From Acetobacteraceae bacterium (lineage in GTDB: Bacteria > Pseudomonadota > Alphaproteobacteria > Acetobacterales > Acetobacteraceae), in contig CANJLW010000014.1 of assembly GCA_947475245.1 (NCBI GenBank), forward strand, positions 28,739 through 92,738: a DNA stretch of 64,000 bases, read 5' to 3'. The translations under genes were made by a program, and so were the position numbers. Every line of letters starts with the position of its first letter. Within the stretch, counting starts at the first letter, position 1. The notes under the pieces are model-generated. The model saw only the letters and a list, made by a program, of their open reading frames with translations, ran no database searches and was not told the DNA's origin. Below are positions 51,876 to 61,881 of the stretch, in pieces.

Positions 51876-53225
51876 TCAGCCGGCGAGCGCGATCATCTCC
51901 CGCACACCGGCTGGGTCGAGGGTTTCGACGCGACGCGCCAAGGCGATCAGGGCTTCGGCGCGATCCGTCGGCAGACGGCGGGACAGGCAATCCCGCACCT
52001 TGACCAGATGATCTTCCTCGCTGATCGGCGGCGACCCCCAGATGCCCTTGGGGCCGTTGCAGCGGGTATGCAGCACGGTACCGTCGTCCAGTTCGACCCA
52101 GGCCTCCACCCACATACGGTCGAAGCGGGCGGGGATTTCCGGGGACATCTCGATCGCGATCTTGTCCAGCAGCGCCGCCATGTCCGCGTCGCGCACTCGG
52201 TCGTCGGTGAAGGTGTCGATCTTCGCGCCGCCGCGCAGCAGGCCGTTGGCGAAGGTGTATTGCAGGCTGAACTTGCCGGCCAGGCCGGTTTCAGGATGCG
52301 GTCGGTTGACGTATTGCATGACCGGCGTTTTCAGCCGCACCGCGCGAATGCGGGCGGGGTCCGGCACTTGCGGATGCAGCGTCATGCCGGCGGTGATGGC
52401 GAAATGGGTGCCAAACTGGCTGGGGAACATCTTCACGGCATAGCCGGGTTCAATGATCCGAAAGGGCGGGCCGAAGTTCAGCATGTCCTCGGGCTGGAAG
52501 GACTCGCCGAACATCATGCGGCCGTAGCCGTTGAACGCCTCGAACGGTTCCGGATTACCGGTGAAGCCGCGCGCGGCGAGCATCGCGGATTCCAGCCCCA
52601 GCATGGCGGCATGACCGCAATGGGTGGATTTGGTCATGGTGCCGATGTTGGCCGCCATGCCGCCGCAGCGCGACGAAGCGATGCCCAGGGCGTTGGCGAG
52701 TTGGCCGGAGCTCAACCCAAGCACATGCCCGGCGGCAACGGCGGACCCCATCGGGCCGACCAGCGCCGGCGGATGAAAGCGCACGCCGCCGGTTTCGTAC
52801 AAGTGGCCCGCGTGGCGCACCCAGCCCTGAATTTCAACGCCCTTGACCAGGGCCGCGATCAGGTCCTGCCCTGACACGTCGCGGGTTTCGGCCAGCGCCA
52901 GAATGGCGGGCAGCGTCGTCGACAGCGCATGGTTTGACGGGAACCACATCGGTTCAAAATCCAGCACATGCATGGCAGCGCCGTTCAACGCCGCTGCCAG
53001 CATCGGTGCCGTGCGGAAGCCGAATCCGATCGCGGTCGCGTCCCCGCGCGCGCCGAAGCCTCGGTAATGCTCCGCCAGGATCTGGATGGTCTCTTCTTCC
53101 GTCCCCGCCAGGGTAATCGCCAGCCCGTCCAGAACGAGACGACGCGCGGCGGCAATCGCCGCCGGCGACAGCGACGCATAGGTGGTGGCGACGATGGTGT
53201 CGCAGAGTTGGGCCGTGACGCTCAT
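51876..53225 (-). CDS. MmgE/PrpD-family protein
   Basis: The 449-residue protein has LVLDGLAITLAGTEEETIQIL, then GAMHVLDFEPMWF-type sequence (AAMHVLDFEPMWFPSNHALST), SSRCGGMAANIGTMTKSTHCGHAAMLGLESAMLAARGFTG and FKMFPSQFGTHF-like VKMFPSQFGTH. This is the MmgE/PrpD fold, which includes 2-methylcitrate dehydratase and related dehydratases or isomerases. The specific substrate is unknown. It lies 73 bases upstream of the acyl-CoA dehydrogenase gene, and the two may share a catabolic route. ATG 53225 is preferred over GTG 53243. Confidence 0.9.
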   Translation of the reverse strand: MSVTAQLCDTIVATTYASLSPAAIAAARRLVLDGLAITLAGTEEETIQILAEHYRGFGARGDATAIGFGFRTAPMLAAALNGAAMHVLDFEPMWFPSNHALSTTLPAILALAETRDVSGQDLIAALVKGVEIQGWVRHAGHLYETGGVRFHPPALVGPMGSAVAAGHVLGLSSGQLANALGIASSRCGGMAANIGTMTKSTHCGHAAMLGLESAMLAARGFTGNPEPFEAFNGYGRMMFGESFQPEDMLNFGPPFRIIEPGYAVKMFPSQFGTHFAITAGMTLHPQVPDPARIRAVRLKTPVMQYVNRPHPETGLAGKFSLQYTFANGLLRGGAKIDTFTDDRVRDADMAALLDKIAIEMSPEIPARFDRMWVEAWVELDDGTVLHTRCNGPKGIWGSPPISEEDHLVKVRDCLSRRLPTDRAEALIALARRVETLDPAGVREMIALAG

Positions 53226-53335
53226 GAACCTGGAGTCTCCCACTTTATCGGCACGGTAGCGCGGCTGTTATCCTTGCTCCAGCCCGTCCGGGGTGCTTTA
53301 CGGTGCGCCGCACCATCATTCGAACGGGCCGAACC

Positions 53336-54193
53336 ATGTCTGTACCGAGCTTTCAGGAGCTGATCCTCCGTCTCCACACATTCTGGGCTCGGCAGGGCTG
53401 TGTCATCCTTCAGCCGTACGACGTGGAAATGGGTGCCGGCACCTTCCATCCGGCCACGACGCTGCGCGCGCTCGGCCCCAAGCCCTGGCGCGCGGCCTAT
53501 GTGCAGCCGAGCAGACGGCCGACGGATGGGCGGTATGGGGAAAATCCCAATCGGTTGCAGCATTATTACCAGTACCAGGTGATCATGAAGCCCAGCCCGG
53601 AAGACGCCCAGGAATTGCTGTTGGCGAGCTATCGGGAAATCGGGTTGGACCCGCTGCGGCACGACTTCCGCTTTGTGGAAGACGATTGGGAAAGCCCGAC
53701 CTTGGGCGCCTGGGGATTGGGGTGGGAAGTCTGGTGCGACGGGATGGAGGTCGGTCAGTTCACCTACTTCCAGCAAGTAGGCGGGATTCCCGTGACTTAC
53801 CCGAGCTTTGAGATGACCTACGGGCTCGAACGCCTGGCGATGTACGTGCAGGACAAAGAGAACGTCTACGATCTGGATTTCAACGGCGCCGGCGTTACCT
53901 ATGGAGAGGTCTTCCTGCGCGCCGAACGGGAATACAGCGCGCATAACTTCGAGTTCGCCGACACCGCGATGCTGTCGCGCCATTTCGCGGACGCCGAGGG
54001 TGAGTGCGCCGCGCTGCTCGGCCGCAAATTGGCCCTGCCCGCCTATGATCAATGCATCAAGGCGAGCCACCTGTTCAATCTGCTCGACGCGCGGGGCGTG
54101 ATCAGCGTGACGGAGCGCGCCAGCTTTATCGGTCGCGTGCGCGCATTGGCGAAGGGATGCTGCGAGGCCTGGGTCGCGGGCGAAGCCGCGTGA
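53336..54193 (+). CDS. glyQ: glycyl-tRNA synthetase alpha subunit
   Basis: The 285-residue class II catalytic subunit of the bacterial alpha2-beta2 enzyme reads [25 protein letters not shown] at its start, then [49 protein letters not shown] and FTYFQQVGG. It activates glycine and charges tRNA-Gly together with GlyS. ATG 53336 gives the conserved N-terminus; an in-frame start at 53303 adds 11 residues without conservation. glyS follows after 64 bases. Confidence 0.97.
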   Translation: MSVPSFQELILRLHTFWARQGCVILQPYDVEMGAGTFHPATTLRALGPKPWRAAYVQPSRRPTDGRYGENPNRLQHYYQYQVIMKPSPEDAQELLLASYREIGLDPLRHDFRFVEDDWESPTLGAWGLGWEVWCDGMEVGQFTYFQQVGGIPVTYPSFEMTYGLERLAMYVQDKENVYDLDFNGAGVTYGEVFLRAEREYSAHNFEFADTAMLSRHFADAEGECAALLGRKLALPAYDQCIKASHLFNLLDARGVISVTERASFIGRVRALAKGCCEAWVAGEAA

Positions 54194-54257
54194 CTTTCGG
54201 CCTAAAGCCGACGACTTATTCGCAAACCGATATCGAGCCTGCATTAAAGGACTGACG

Positions 54258-56315
54258 ATGGCAGCGTTGTTTCTTGAGTTGTTCAGCGAGGAAATCCCCG
54301 CTCGCATGCAGGCGCGGGCGGCTGACGACCTGGTAAGATTATTGACCGAGGCGCTTGCCGCGCTGAACCCGACCGATGCCACGCCGTTTTTCGGGCCGCG
54401 CCGGATCGCCTGCGCCATGCAGGTCACCGCCCTGGTCGAAGCGAGCAGCACAACGGAACGCGGGCCGCGGGCCAACGCGCCGGAGCAGGCATTGGCCGGC
54501 TTCCTGCGCAAACACAATGCGGAACGCGACGCGCTGCGGCGCGAAGGCGATTACTGGGTGCTCGATAAAAAGGCGGAGGCGGTTTCGGCCTCCACCCTGA
54601 TCGCGTCCGTCGTGCCGCAGTTGCTGCGGCGCTTTCCGTGGCCGAAATCGATGCGTTGGGGGGGCAGCAGCAACTTTGTGTGGGTGCGCCCGCTGCGCCG
54701 GATCGTCTGTCTGCTGGATGGCGCGATTGTGCCGTTCGACCTGCGCGACGGTGCCGATGACGGCCATGGGCTGACGAGCGGCAATCTGACCGAAGGCCAT
54801 CGGTTCCATGCCCCCGGCGCATTCGCGGTTACCGGCGTGGACGACTGGCGCGCGGGACTGGCGGCGCGCCATGTTCTGGTCGATGTCGCCGATCGGAAGC
54901 GCGCGATTGCCGATGGCATCGCCGCGCTGGCAAGCGCCAAGGGGCTGAGCGTCGTGGACGATCCCGGCCTGTTGGACGAGGTGGCCGGGCTGGTCGAACG
55001 CCCCGTGCCGTTACTGGGCCGCATCGCCGCCGAACATATGGACCTGCCGCCCGAGGTCATGCAGGTATCGATGCGCGTCAACCAGCGCTATTTCGCCATG
55101 CGCACCGCCGACGGCAAGGCCGCCCCGTATTTCGCCTTCGCCGCCAATGTCGCCGCCGACGACGGCGGTGCCGCCATCATCGCCGGCAACGAGCGCGTCC
55201 TTCGTGCCCGCTTCTCCGACGCTCGGCATTTCTGGGATTTGGATCGCAAGGCTCTGCTGGAAAGCCGCATACCATCCCTGGGCCACGTCACGTTCCAGGC
55301 GAAACTGGGCACGCAGGGAGAGCGAGTGGTCCGGCTGCGGCGGCTTGCCGGTATCGTCGCGCCGCAAGTCGGCGCGGGGCCGGCCCTGGCGGAGCGCGCG
55401 GCGGAACTGGCGAAAGCCGATCTGGTGGCGGGCATGGTCGGGGAATTCCCGGAACTGCAAGGCGTGATGGGGCGCTACTACGCGCTGCACGACGGCGAAC
55501 CGGCCGAGGTCGCCGATGCGATCCGCGATCATTATGCGCCCAGGGGGCCCGGCGAAGGGGCACCCGCGTCGCCGGTGTCCATCGCCGTGGCGTTGGCCGA
55601 TAAGCTGGATCAGTTGGTCGGCTTCTTCGCGATCGGGGAAAAGCCAAGCGGCGCGGGCGATCCGTATGCGCTGCGCAGAGCGGCGCTGGGGATCATCCGG
55701 ATTATCCGGGAGAATGGCCTGCGGTTGCCGTTGCTGGCCCTGATCGGTGCGGCGGGCGACGCTTATGCGGGCACGTCGGTGGAACCGGTGCCGCCTGCCG
55801 AGATTCTGGAATTCCTCGCCGATCGCCTGCGCGTGCAGTTGCGGGCGGAAGGCGCGCGCCACGACGTGCTGACCGCAGTCTTCGCCGCCGGGTCCGACGA
55901 CGACATCGTTCGTCTATTGGCGCGTGCCGACGCGGTCGCGGCGCTGCTGGTCGGCGCGGACGGCGCCAATCTGATGACGGCGTATCGCAGGGCCGCCAAC
56001 ATACTGCGCATCGAAGACCGCAAGGACGGGCCGCATACGGGATCGGTCGATCCGGCGCGGTGCCGGGAACAGGCCGAGATCGATCTGAATCATGCGCTGG
56101 ACGGCATGCACGACGTCGATCGTCTGCTGGGTGCCGAGGACTTCGCCGGGGCGATGGGTGTTATGTCCAATTTGCGCGCGCCGCTGGACGCTTTCTTCGA
56201 GAAAGTGACGGTAAACGCGCCGGAGCCGGAATTACGCCGCAATCGCTTGCACCTTCTGCATCGTGTACGGTCTACAATGGACCGCGTTGCCGATTTTTCT
56301 CGTATCGAAGGCTAA
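54258..56315 (+). CDS. glyS: glycyl-tRNA synthetase beta subunit
   Basis: The 685-residue beta subunit begins LFLELFSEEIPARMQARAADDLVRLL, the usual GlyS N-terminus. It contains FPKSMRW-like RFPWPKSMRWGG, then MQVSMRVNQRYFAM, FWDLDRK, GTQGERVVRL and a C-terminal anticodon-binding helical region. It provides tRNA recognition for GlyQ. The stop TAA is followed directly by an ATG of the ppdK frame, and the two genes may be co-transcribed. Confidence 0.97.
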   Translation: MAALFLELFSEEIPARMQARAADDLVRLLTEALAALNPTDATPFFGPRRIACAMQVTALVEASSTTERGPRANAPEQALAGFLRKHNAERDALRREGDYWVLDKKAEAVSASTLIASVVPQLLRRFPWPKSMRWGGSSNFVWVRPLRRIVCLLDGAIVPFDLRDGADDGHGLTSGNLTEGHRFHAPGAFAVTGVDDWRAGLAARHVLVDVADRKRAIADGIAALASAKGLSVVDDPGLLDEVAGLVERPVPLLGRIAAEHMDLPPEVMQVSMRVNQRYFAMRTADGKAAPYFAFAANVAADDGGAAIIAGNERVLRARFSDARHFWDLDRKALLESRIPSLGHVTFQAKLGTQGERVVRLRRLAGIVAPQVGAGPALAERAAELAKADLVAGMVGEFPELQGVMGRYYALHDGEPAEVADAIRDHYAPRGPGEGAPASPVSIAVALADKLDQLVGFFAIGEKPSGAGDPYALRRAALGIIRIIRENGLRLPLLALIGAAGDAYAGTSVEPVPPAEILEFLADRLRVQLRAEGARHDVLTAVFAAGSDDDIVRLLARADAVAALLVGADGANLMTAYRRAANILRIEDRKDGPHTGSVDPARCREQAEIDLNHALDGMHDVDRLLGAEDFAGAMGVMSNLRAPLDAFFEKVTVNAPEPELRRNRLHLLHRVRSTMDRVADFSRIEG

Positions 56316-56327
56316 ATGGGGTCGACC

Positions 56328-58997
56328 ATGACCAAATGGGTCTACAGCTTCGGCGCCGGCCATAACGAAGGCCAGGCGAGCATGCGCAATCTGCTGGGCG
56401 GCAAGGGGGCAAACCTCGCCGAGATGGCATCGATCGGGCTACCGGTCCCGCCCGGATTTACGATCACGACCGAAGTCTGCACCGCGTTCTACGACAACGG
56501 ACGAGCCTATCCGGCGGAACTGCGCGGGCAGGTGGATGCGGCGCTGGCACTGGTTGAAACGGCGGTTGGCCTGACCTTCGGCGATCCGCGCAATCCGTTG
56601 CTGGTTTCGGTACGCTCCGGTGCTCGGGTTTCCATGCCGGGGATGATGGACACGGTGCTGAACCTCGGTCTGAACGACACGACGGTGGCGGCGCTGGCGA
56701 TCTCGTCCAAGGACCCTCGCTTTGCCTGGGACTCCTATCGCCGGTTCATCCAGATGTACGGTTCCGTCGTTCTGGGCGTGGACCACCATCAGTTCGAGGA
56801 AGTGATCGAACACGCCAAGCTTGAAACCGGCGTGATCGAGGATACCGCGCTGACGCCGGAAGACTGGCAGCGCGTCGTCGCCGCATACAAGGCGCTGGTC
56901 GAGGAAGAGACCGGCAAGCCGTTCCCGCAAGACCCGCACGAGCAATTATGGGGCGCGATCGGGGCCGTGTTCGGATCGTGGGAGAATGCCCGCGCCAACA
57001 CCTATCGCCGTCTGCACGACATTCCGGCCACTTGGGGCACGGCGGTCAATGTGCAGGCCATGGTGTTCGGCAACATGGGCGAGGATTGCGCGACCGGGGT
57101 TTGCTTCACGCGCGATCCCTCGACCGGGGAGAATATGTTCTACGGCGAGTACCTGGTGAACGCGCAGGGCGAGGACGTCGTCGCCGGCATTCGCACACCG
57201 CAGCCGCTGTCTGCCTCTGTCGCCAAGGGCAAGGAAATCCCGCTGGAACAGGCCATGCCGGCGGCTTATGCCGAGTTGCTGGCGGTGCGGGAGACGCTGG
57301 AGAAGCATTACCTCGATATGCAGGATATCGAGTTCACCGTGCAGCAGAACAAGCTTTACATGCTGCAAACCCGCAACGGGAAGCGAACCGCCGCGGCGGC
57401 CCTGCGCATGGCCGTCGAAATGGCGCATGAAGGCCTGATCGACCGGGCCGAAGCGGTGCGCCGGGTGAATCCGTCGTCTCTCGACCAATTGCTGCACCCC
57501 ATGCTGGACCCGAAAGCGCCGCGTGTGGTGTTCGCGAAGGGTCTGCCCGCCAGCCCCGGCGCCGCCAACGGCGCGGTGGTGTTCAGCGCCGACGAGGCGG
57601 AAAGCCGAGCGGCGAAGGGCGAGGCGGTGATTTTGGTGCGGATTGAGACGAGTCCGGAAGATATTCACGGCATGCACGCGGCGCGCGGCATTTTGACCAC
57701 GCGCGGCGGCATGACCAGCCACGCCGCCGTGGTCGCGCGCGGCATGGGCCGGCCCTGCGTTGCCGGCGCGGGCGGGATCAGCGTCGACTACAATGCGCAA
57801 ACCCTGTCGGCCGGCGGCAAGACCGTCCGCGCGGGGGAGACGATCACTCTGGACGGCGCGACCGGAGAGGTCTTTGTCGGCTCCGTCGCCATGATCGAAC
57901 CCGCGCTGTCGGGTGACTTCGGCACATTGATGGAATGGGCCGATTCGTATCGCCGCATGGGCGTGCGCGCGAATGCCGAAACGCCGCTGGACGCACAAAC
58001 CGCGCGCAAGTTCGGCGCGGAAGGCATCGGTCTTTGCCGGACGGAGCATATGTTCTTCGATCCGGAGCGCATTCTGGCTGTCCGTCAGATGATCATGGCC
58101 ACGACCGAGTCGGGCCGGCGTTCGGCGCTGGCCGCGCTGTTGCCGCATCAGCGGGAAGACTTCCGCAAGCTGTTCACCATCATGGCCGGCCTGCCGGTGA
58201 CGATCCGCCTGTTGGACCCGCCGCTGCACGAGTTCCTGCCGCACGCCGACGCCGAGATGGAAGAAGTCGCGGCGTCGATCGGCTCCGACATCGACTCGAT
58301 GCGCCGACGGGTGGCCGAACTGTCGGAAGCCAATCCGATGCTGGGCCATCGCGGTTGCCGGTTGGGGATCACCTATCCGGAAATCTACGAAATGCAGGCC
58401 CGCGCGATTTTCGAGGGCGCGATCGCGGTTGCCCGCGATACCGGCAACGCGCCGCATCCTGAAGTCATGATCCCCCTGATCGGCACGCGGAAAGAGTTGG
58501 AGATTACCCGCGCGCAGGTGGAGAAGATCGCGGCGGAGGTGTTCGCCGAAACCGGCATGACCATCGAATACAGCGTCGGCACCATGATCGAACTGCCGCG
58601 CGCGGCGCTGCTGGCCGACAAGATCGCCGAAGTCGCCGACTTTTTCAGCTTCGGCACCAACGACCTGACGCAGACCGTGTTCGGGCTGTCGCGCGACGAT
58701 GCCGGCAAGTTCCTGCCGCAATACGTCGAAGCGGGTATTCTGACCAAGGACCCGTTCGTCTCCATCGATGTGGACGGCGTGGGCGAAATGGTGCGGATTG
58801 CGGTCGAAAAGGGGCGCGCCACCAAGGCGAAGCTCAAGCTCGGGATTTGCGGTGAGCACGGCGGCGATCCCGCTTCCATCGCGTTCTGTGAATCCGTCGG
58901 CCTCGACTATGTCTCGTGCAGCCCCTACCGCGTTCCGGTCGCCCGTCTGGCCGCGGCGCAGGCGGCCCTGGGCGCATTGGGCGACCGCACGGCGTAA
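56328..58997 (+). CDS. ppdK: pyruvate, phosphate dikinase
   Basis: The gene encodes 889 residues with all three PPDK domains. The nucleotide-binding N-domain opens WVYSFGAGHNEGQASMRNLLGGKGANLAEM. The phosphohistidine swivel domain carries GGMTSHAAVVARGMG with catalytic H465. The PEP/pyruvate barrel has the catalytic-type C841 in GICGEHGGDP. The enzyme interconverts pyruvate and PEP with ATP and phosphate. ATG 56328 gives the common start TKWVYSFG; ATG 56316, abutting the glyS stop, would add four residues. Confidence 0.96.
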   Translation: MTKWVYSFGAGHNEGQASMRNLLGGKGANLAEMASIGLPVPPGFTITTEVCTAFYDNGRAYPAELRGQVDAALALVETAVGLTFGDPRNPLLVSVRSGARVSMPGMMDTVLNLGLNDTTVAALAISSKDPRFAWDSYRRFIQMYGSVVLGVDHHQFEEVIEHAKLETGVIEDTALTPEDWQRVVAAYKALVEEETGKPFPQDPHEQLWGAIGAVFGSWENARANTYRRLHDIPATWGTAVNVQAMVFGNMGEDCATGVCFTRDPSTGENMFYGEYLVNAQGEDVVAGIRTPQPLSASVAKGKEIPLEQAMPAAYAELLAVRETLEKHYLDMQDIEFTVQQNKLYMLQTRNGKRTAAAALRMAVEMAHEGLIDRAEAVRRVNPSSLDQLLHPMLDPKAPRVVFAKGLPASPGAANGAVVFSADEAESRAAKGEAVILVRIETSPEDIHGMHAARGILTTRGGMTSHAAVVARGMGRPCVAGAGGISVDYNAQTLSAGGKTVRAGETITLDGATGEVFVGSVAMIEPALSGDFGTLMEWADSYRRMGVRANAETPLDAQTARKFGAEGIGLCRTEHMFFDPERILAVRQMIMATTESGRRSALAALLPHQREDFRKLFTIMAGLPVTIRLLDPPLHEFLPHADAEMEEVAASIGSDIDSMRRRVAELSEANPMLGHRGCRLGITYPEIYEMQARAIFEGAIAVARDTGNAPHPEVMIPLIGTRKELEITRAQVEKIAAEVFAETGMTIEYSVGTMIELPRAALLADKIAEVADFFSFGTNDLTQTVFGLSRDDAGKFLPQYVEAGILTKDPFVSIDVDGVGEMVRIAVEKGRATKAKLKLGICGEHGGDPASIAFCESVGLDYVSCSPYRVPVARLAAAQAALGALGDRTA

Positions 58998-59045
58998 GCG
59001 CCGCCGAGGGTCTTTCGCGGTTCGGCCAACCCGATCAAACTAACG

Positions 59046-59069
59046 CCGCCGTCGCGGGCGCGACGGCGG
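59046..59069. terminator. intergenic GC hairpin after ppdK
   Basis: CCGCCGTCGC (59046-59055) and GCGACGGCGG (59060-59069) pair perfectly over 10 bp around a GGGC loop, between ppdK and the GMC oxidoreductase gene. No T-run follows. It may be a terminator or a leader structure. Confidence 0.4.
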
Positions 59070-59089
59070 AAGATCGGGGGAAACCACAC

Positions 59090-60709
59090 ATGGCTGAACA
59101 CATTGAAGCCGATTTCGTCGTCGTCGGCGCCGGGTCCGCCGGCTGCGTGATGGCCGCGCGCCTGTCCGAGGACCCCGGCAGCAAGGTCGTGCTGCTGGAG
59201 GCCGGCGGCGAAGACAAGAATATGTGGATCCATATCCCGTTGGGATTTGGCAAGACCTTCGCGGATAAGAGCGTCAACTGGTGCTACGAGACGGAACCCG
59301 ACGCGGGCGCCGGGGGACGATCCATCTTCTGGCCGCGCGGTAAGGTGTTGGGCGGGTCGTCATCGATCAACGGCATGGTCTACATCCGCGGCCAGCACGA
59401 GGATTTCGACCTCTGGCGCCAATTGGGCAACCCGGGCTGGTCGTCGGGCGATGTGTTGCCGTACTTCAAACGCTCCGAACATCAGGTGCGCGGAGACGAC
59501 GATTACCACGGCACGGGCGGGCCGCTTTGCGTGTCGGACGTGACCGAGGGGCATCCGATCAGCGAGGCGTTCATCAAGGCGTGCAACGAAGCCGGGTATA
59601 AGCGCAACGACGACTTCAACGGCAAGGACCAGGACGGCGTCGGGTATCACCAGACCACGACCCGCAACGGCAAGCGCTGCTCCACCGCCGTCGGCTACCT
59701 GCATCCCGCGCGCAAACGCCCCAACCTGCAGGTCGTTACCGGCGCACTGACCCAGAAAGTGCTGTTCGAGGGCAAGCGCGCGGTCGGCGTCGCCTATCGC
59801 CAGGGCGGGCAAGACAAGATCGTGCGTGCCCGCAAGGAAGTCATTCTATGCGGCGGGGCGATCGGATCGCCGCAAATCCTGATGCTGTCCGGGGTCGGCC
59901 CGCAGCAACATCTGACCGATCTGGGCATTCCGGTCGTGCACCATCTGCCCGGAGTCGGACAGGCGATGCAGGACCATTACTCCGCGTCGATCAAGCTGAA
60001 GTGCACCCAGCCGATCACCGTCAACGACGTGATGCAGAGCAAGCTGAAGATGCTGAAAAGCGGTCTGGATTACTTCCTGTTCCGCAAGGGGCCGTTGACC
60101 ATCAATACCGCCGAGGTCGCGCTGTTCGTCCGCACCCGGCCGGAACTGGCCAGCCCCGACGTCAAGTTCTCCATCGCCACCTTCAGCGCCGATCGACCGC
60201 AGGACGGGCTGCATCCCTGGTCGGGATTCTCGTTGCTGGTCTATCAGTTGCGGCCGGAAAGCCGTGGCGAGATTCGGCTGAAATCGGCTCGTCCGGAGGA
60301 CTATCCGGCGATGTTCCCGAACTACCTGGCGACGGAGACCGATACCCGGGCGATCGTGGACGGGCTGAAGATCGGCCGCCAGTTGCTGGCATCGCGGCAT
60401 ATGCAGGGCTACATCGCCTCGGAATACGTGCCGGGGCCCGCGGTGCAGAGCGACGAAGCGTTGCTGGACTATGCCCGCAAGAACGGCGGCACCGTGTTCC
60501 ATCCGACAAGCACCTGTAAGATGGGTGTCGATCCGATGGCGGTCGTGGACCCGGAACTGCGGGTGTACGGCATCCAGGGGCTGCGCGTCGTCGATGCCTC
60601 CGTCATGCCCGCCGTCATTTCGGGCAATACCAACGCGCCCACGATCATGATCGCCGAGAAGGCGTCGGACATGATCCTCGGCCGCCCCCCGCTGGCCGCC
60701 GCGGCGTGA
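59090..60709 (+). CDS. GMC-family oxidoreductase (choline/alcohol dehydrogenase type)
   Basis: The 539-residue FAD enzyme has the ADP-binding GAGSAG (13-18), GMC signature 1 in FWPRGKVLGGSSSINGMVYIRG, signature 2 in GAIGSPQILMLSGVGP and active-site H471 in FHPTSTCKMG, with Asn513/Asn515 in SGNTNAPT. It oxidises an alcohol; the substrate is unknown. The GGGGG ribosome site precedes ATG 59090. Its stop overlaps the GTG of the PLP-enzyme gene (GTGA). Confidence 0.93.
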   Translation: MAEHIEADFVVVGAGSAGCVMAARLSEDPGSKVVLLEAGGEDKNMWIHIPLGFGKTFADKSVNWCYETEPDAGAGGRSIFWPRGKVLGGSSSINGMVYIRGQHEDFDLWRQLGNPGWSSGDVLPYFKRSEHQVRGDDDYHGTGGPLCVSDVTEGHPISEAFIKACNEAGYKRNDDFNGKDQDGVGYHQTTTRNGKRCSTAVGYLHPARKRPNLQVVTGALTQKVLFEGKRAVGVAYRQGGQDKIVRARKEVILCGGAIGSPQILMLSGVGPQQHLTDLGIPVVHHLPGVGQAMQDHYSASIKLKCTQPITVNDVMQSKLKMLKSGLDYFLFRKGPLTINTAEVALFVRTRPELASPDVKFSIATFSADRPQDGLHPWSGFSLLVYQLRPESRGEIRLKSARPEDYPAMFPNYLATETDTRAIVDGLKIGRQLLASRHMQGYIASEYVPGPAVQSDEALLDYARKNGGTVFHPTSTCKMGVDPMAVVDPELRVYGIQGLRVVDASVMPAVISGNTNAPTIMIAEKASDMILGRPPLAAAA

Positions 60710-61866
60710 GCATCTACGCCCGCTTCGGCGTCAAGACCGTCATCAACGCGTGCGGCACGGTCACGCGGTTGTCGGGCGGGCGGATGCATCCGTCGGTCGC
60801 CGAGGCGATGGCGGCCGCTTCGGGTGCCTGCGTCGATATGCTCAGCCTGCAAGCCGGCGCCAGCCGCGTCATCGCGCGGGTGACGGGGGCGGAAGCGGGG
60901 ATCGTGACCTCCGGAGCGTCCGCCGGGCTGCTGTTGGGTGCCGCCGCGTGCCTCGCGGGTCTTGATCCCACGCGCATCAACCGCCTGCCGGCGACGGATG
61001 GGAAGAGGGACTTCATCGTCGTGCGCAGTCAGCGCAACATGTACGACCGTGTGTTGACTTTGGCCGGCGGGCGCATCGTTGAGGTCGGTATTCCCGATCG
61101 CTACAGCGGCCCCGGCGTACGCGACGCGGCGGCGTGGGAGATCGAGGCCGCCATCGGTCCGGACACCGCCGGTATTTGCTGGCTGGCGCAGCCGCAATCT
61201 CTGCCGCGGCTGCCCGACATCGCGCGGATCGCGCGCGAACACCGCGTGCCGCTGCTGGTGGACGCCGCCGCGCAACTTCCGCCCGCCGACAATCTGCGCC
61301 GCTTTCTGCGCGAGGGTGCCGACCTCGTCGCCTTCAGCGGCGGCAAGGCGATCGGCGGGCCGCAGGCTTCGGGCATTCTGTGCGGGCGGCGCGATCTGAT
61401 CAGTTCGGCGCTGATCCAGATGCTGGATCTGGACGTGTTCCCGGAATACTGGTCCGCCCCGCCGGAATTCGCGCCCTTGGCGCAGATGCCGGGGCTGCCG
61501 CATCACGGCATCGGCCGATCCTGCAAGGCGGGCAAAGAGGAAATCGTCGGCCTGCTGGTCGCGCTGGAACGTTTCGCCGGGGCCGATGAGGCGGAACGAA
61601 CGGCGGGGTGGCTGCACATCCTGGAATCGATCGCGACGCTCGGCGGTTCCACACTGCGCTTTGCGATCGAGGATCGGACCGTGCCGCTGCTGACCATCGG
61701 CGGGGCCGATCCGGACACGTTGGCAGCCTGGCTGGCCAGCAACGATCCGGCCATTCACTGCGGCATGGGACGGCGGCACGAAGGGTTACTGACCGTATCC
61801 CCGGTCGCCCTGACCCCGAACGACGCGACCACAATCGCTCGGCGTCTGGCCGCCTGGGCGGCGTAG
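60706..61866 (+). CDS. SelA-like PLP-dependent enzyme (aminotransferase class V fold)
   Basis: The 386-residue protein starts IYARFGVKTVINACGTVTRLSGG, the N-terminus of the SelA/D-glucosaminate-6-phosphate ammonia-lyase group. It has VDAAAQLPP with the PLP-ring aspartate and FSGGKAIGGPQASG with presumed PLP lysine K214. The group includes selenocysteine synthase and various lyases; this one lacks SelA context and its size fits a small-molecule lyase or racemase. The GTG start overlaps the upstream stop by four bases, so it is coupled to the GMC enzyme. Confidence 0.85.
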   Translation: MSIYARFGVKTVINACGTVTRLSGGRMHPSVAEAMAAASGACVDMLSLQAGASRVIARVTGAEAGIVTSGASAGLLLGAAACLAGLDPTRINRLPATDGKRDFIVVRSQRNMYDRVLTLAGGRIVEVGIPDRYSGPGVRDAAAWEIEAAIGPDTAGICWLAQPQSLPRLPDIARIAREHRVPLLVDAAAQLPPADNLRRFLREGADLVAFSGGKAIGGPQASGILCGRRDLISSALIQMLDLDVFPEYWSAPPEFAPLAQMPGLPHHGIGRSCKAGKEEIVGLLVALERFAGADEAERTAGWLHILESIATLGGSTLRFAIEDRTVPLLTIGGADPDTLAAWLASNDPAIHCGMGRRHEGLLTVSPVALTPNDATTIARRLAAWAA

Positions 61867-61881
61867 CAACAGGGGCGGGAC

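Noticed and set aside
56946..58859. 637-codon open frame opposite ppdK
   Set aside because: Fully antisense to a well-conserved enzyme and compositionally random; a shadow of codon bias.
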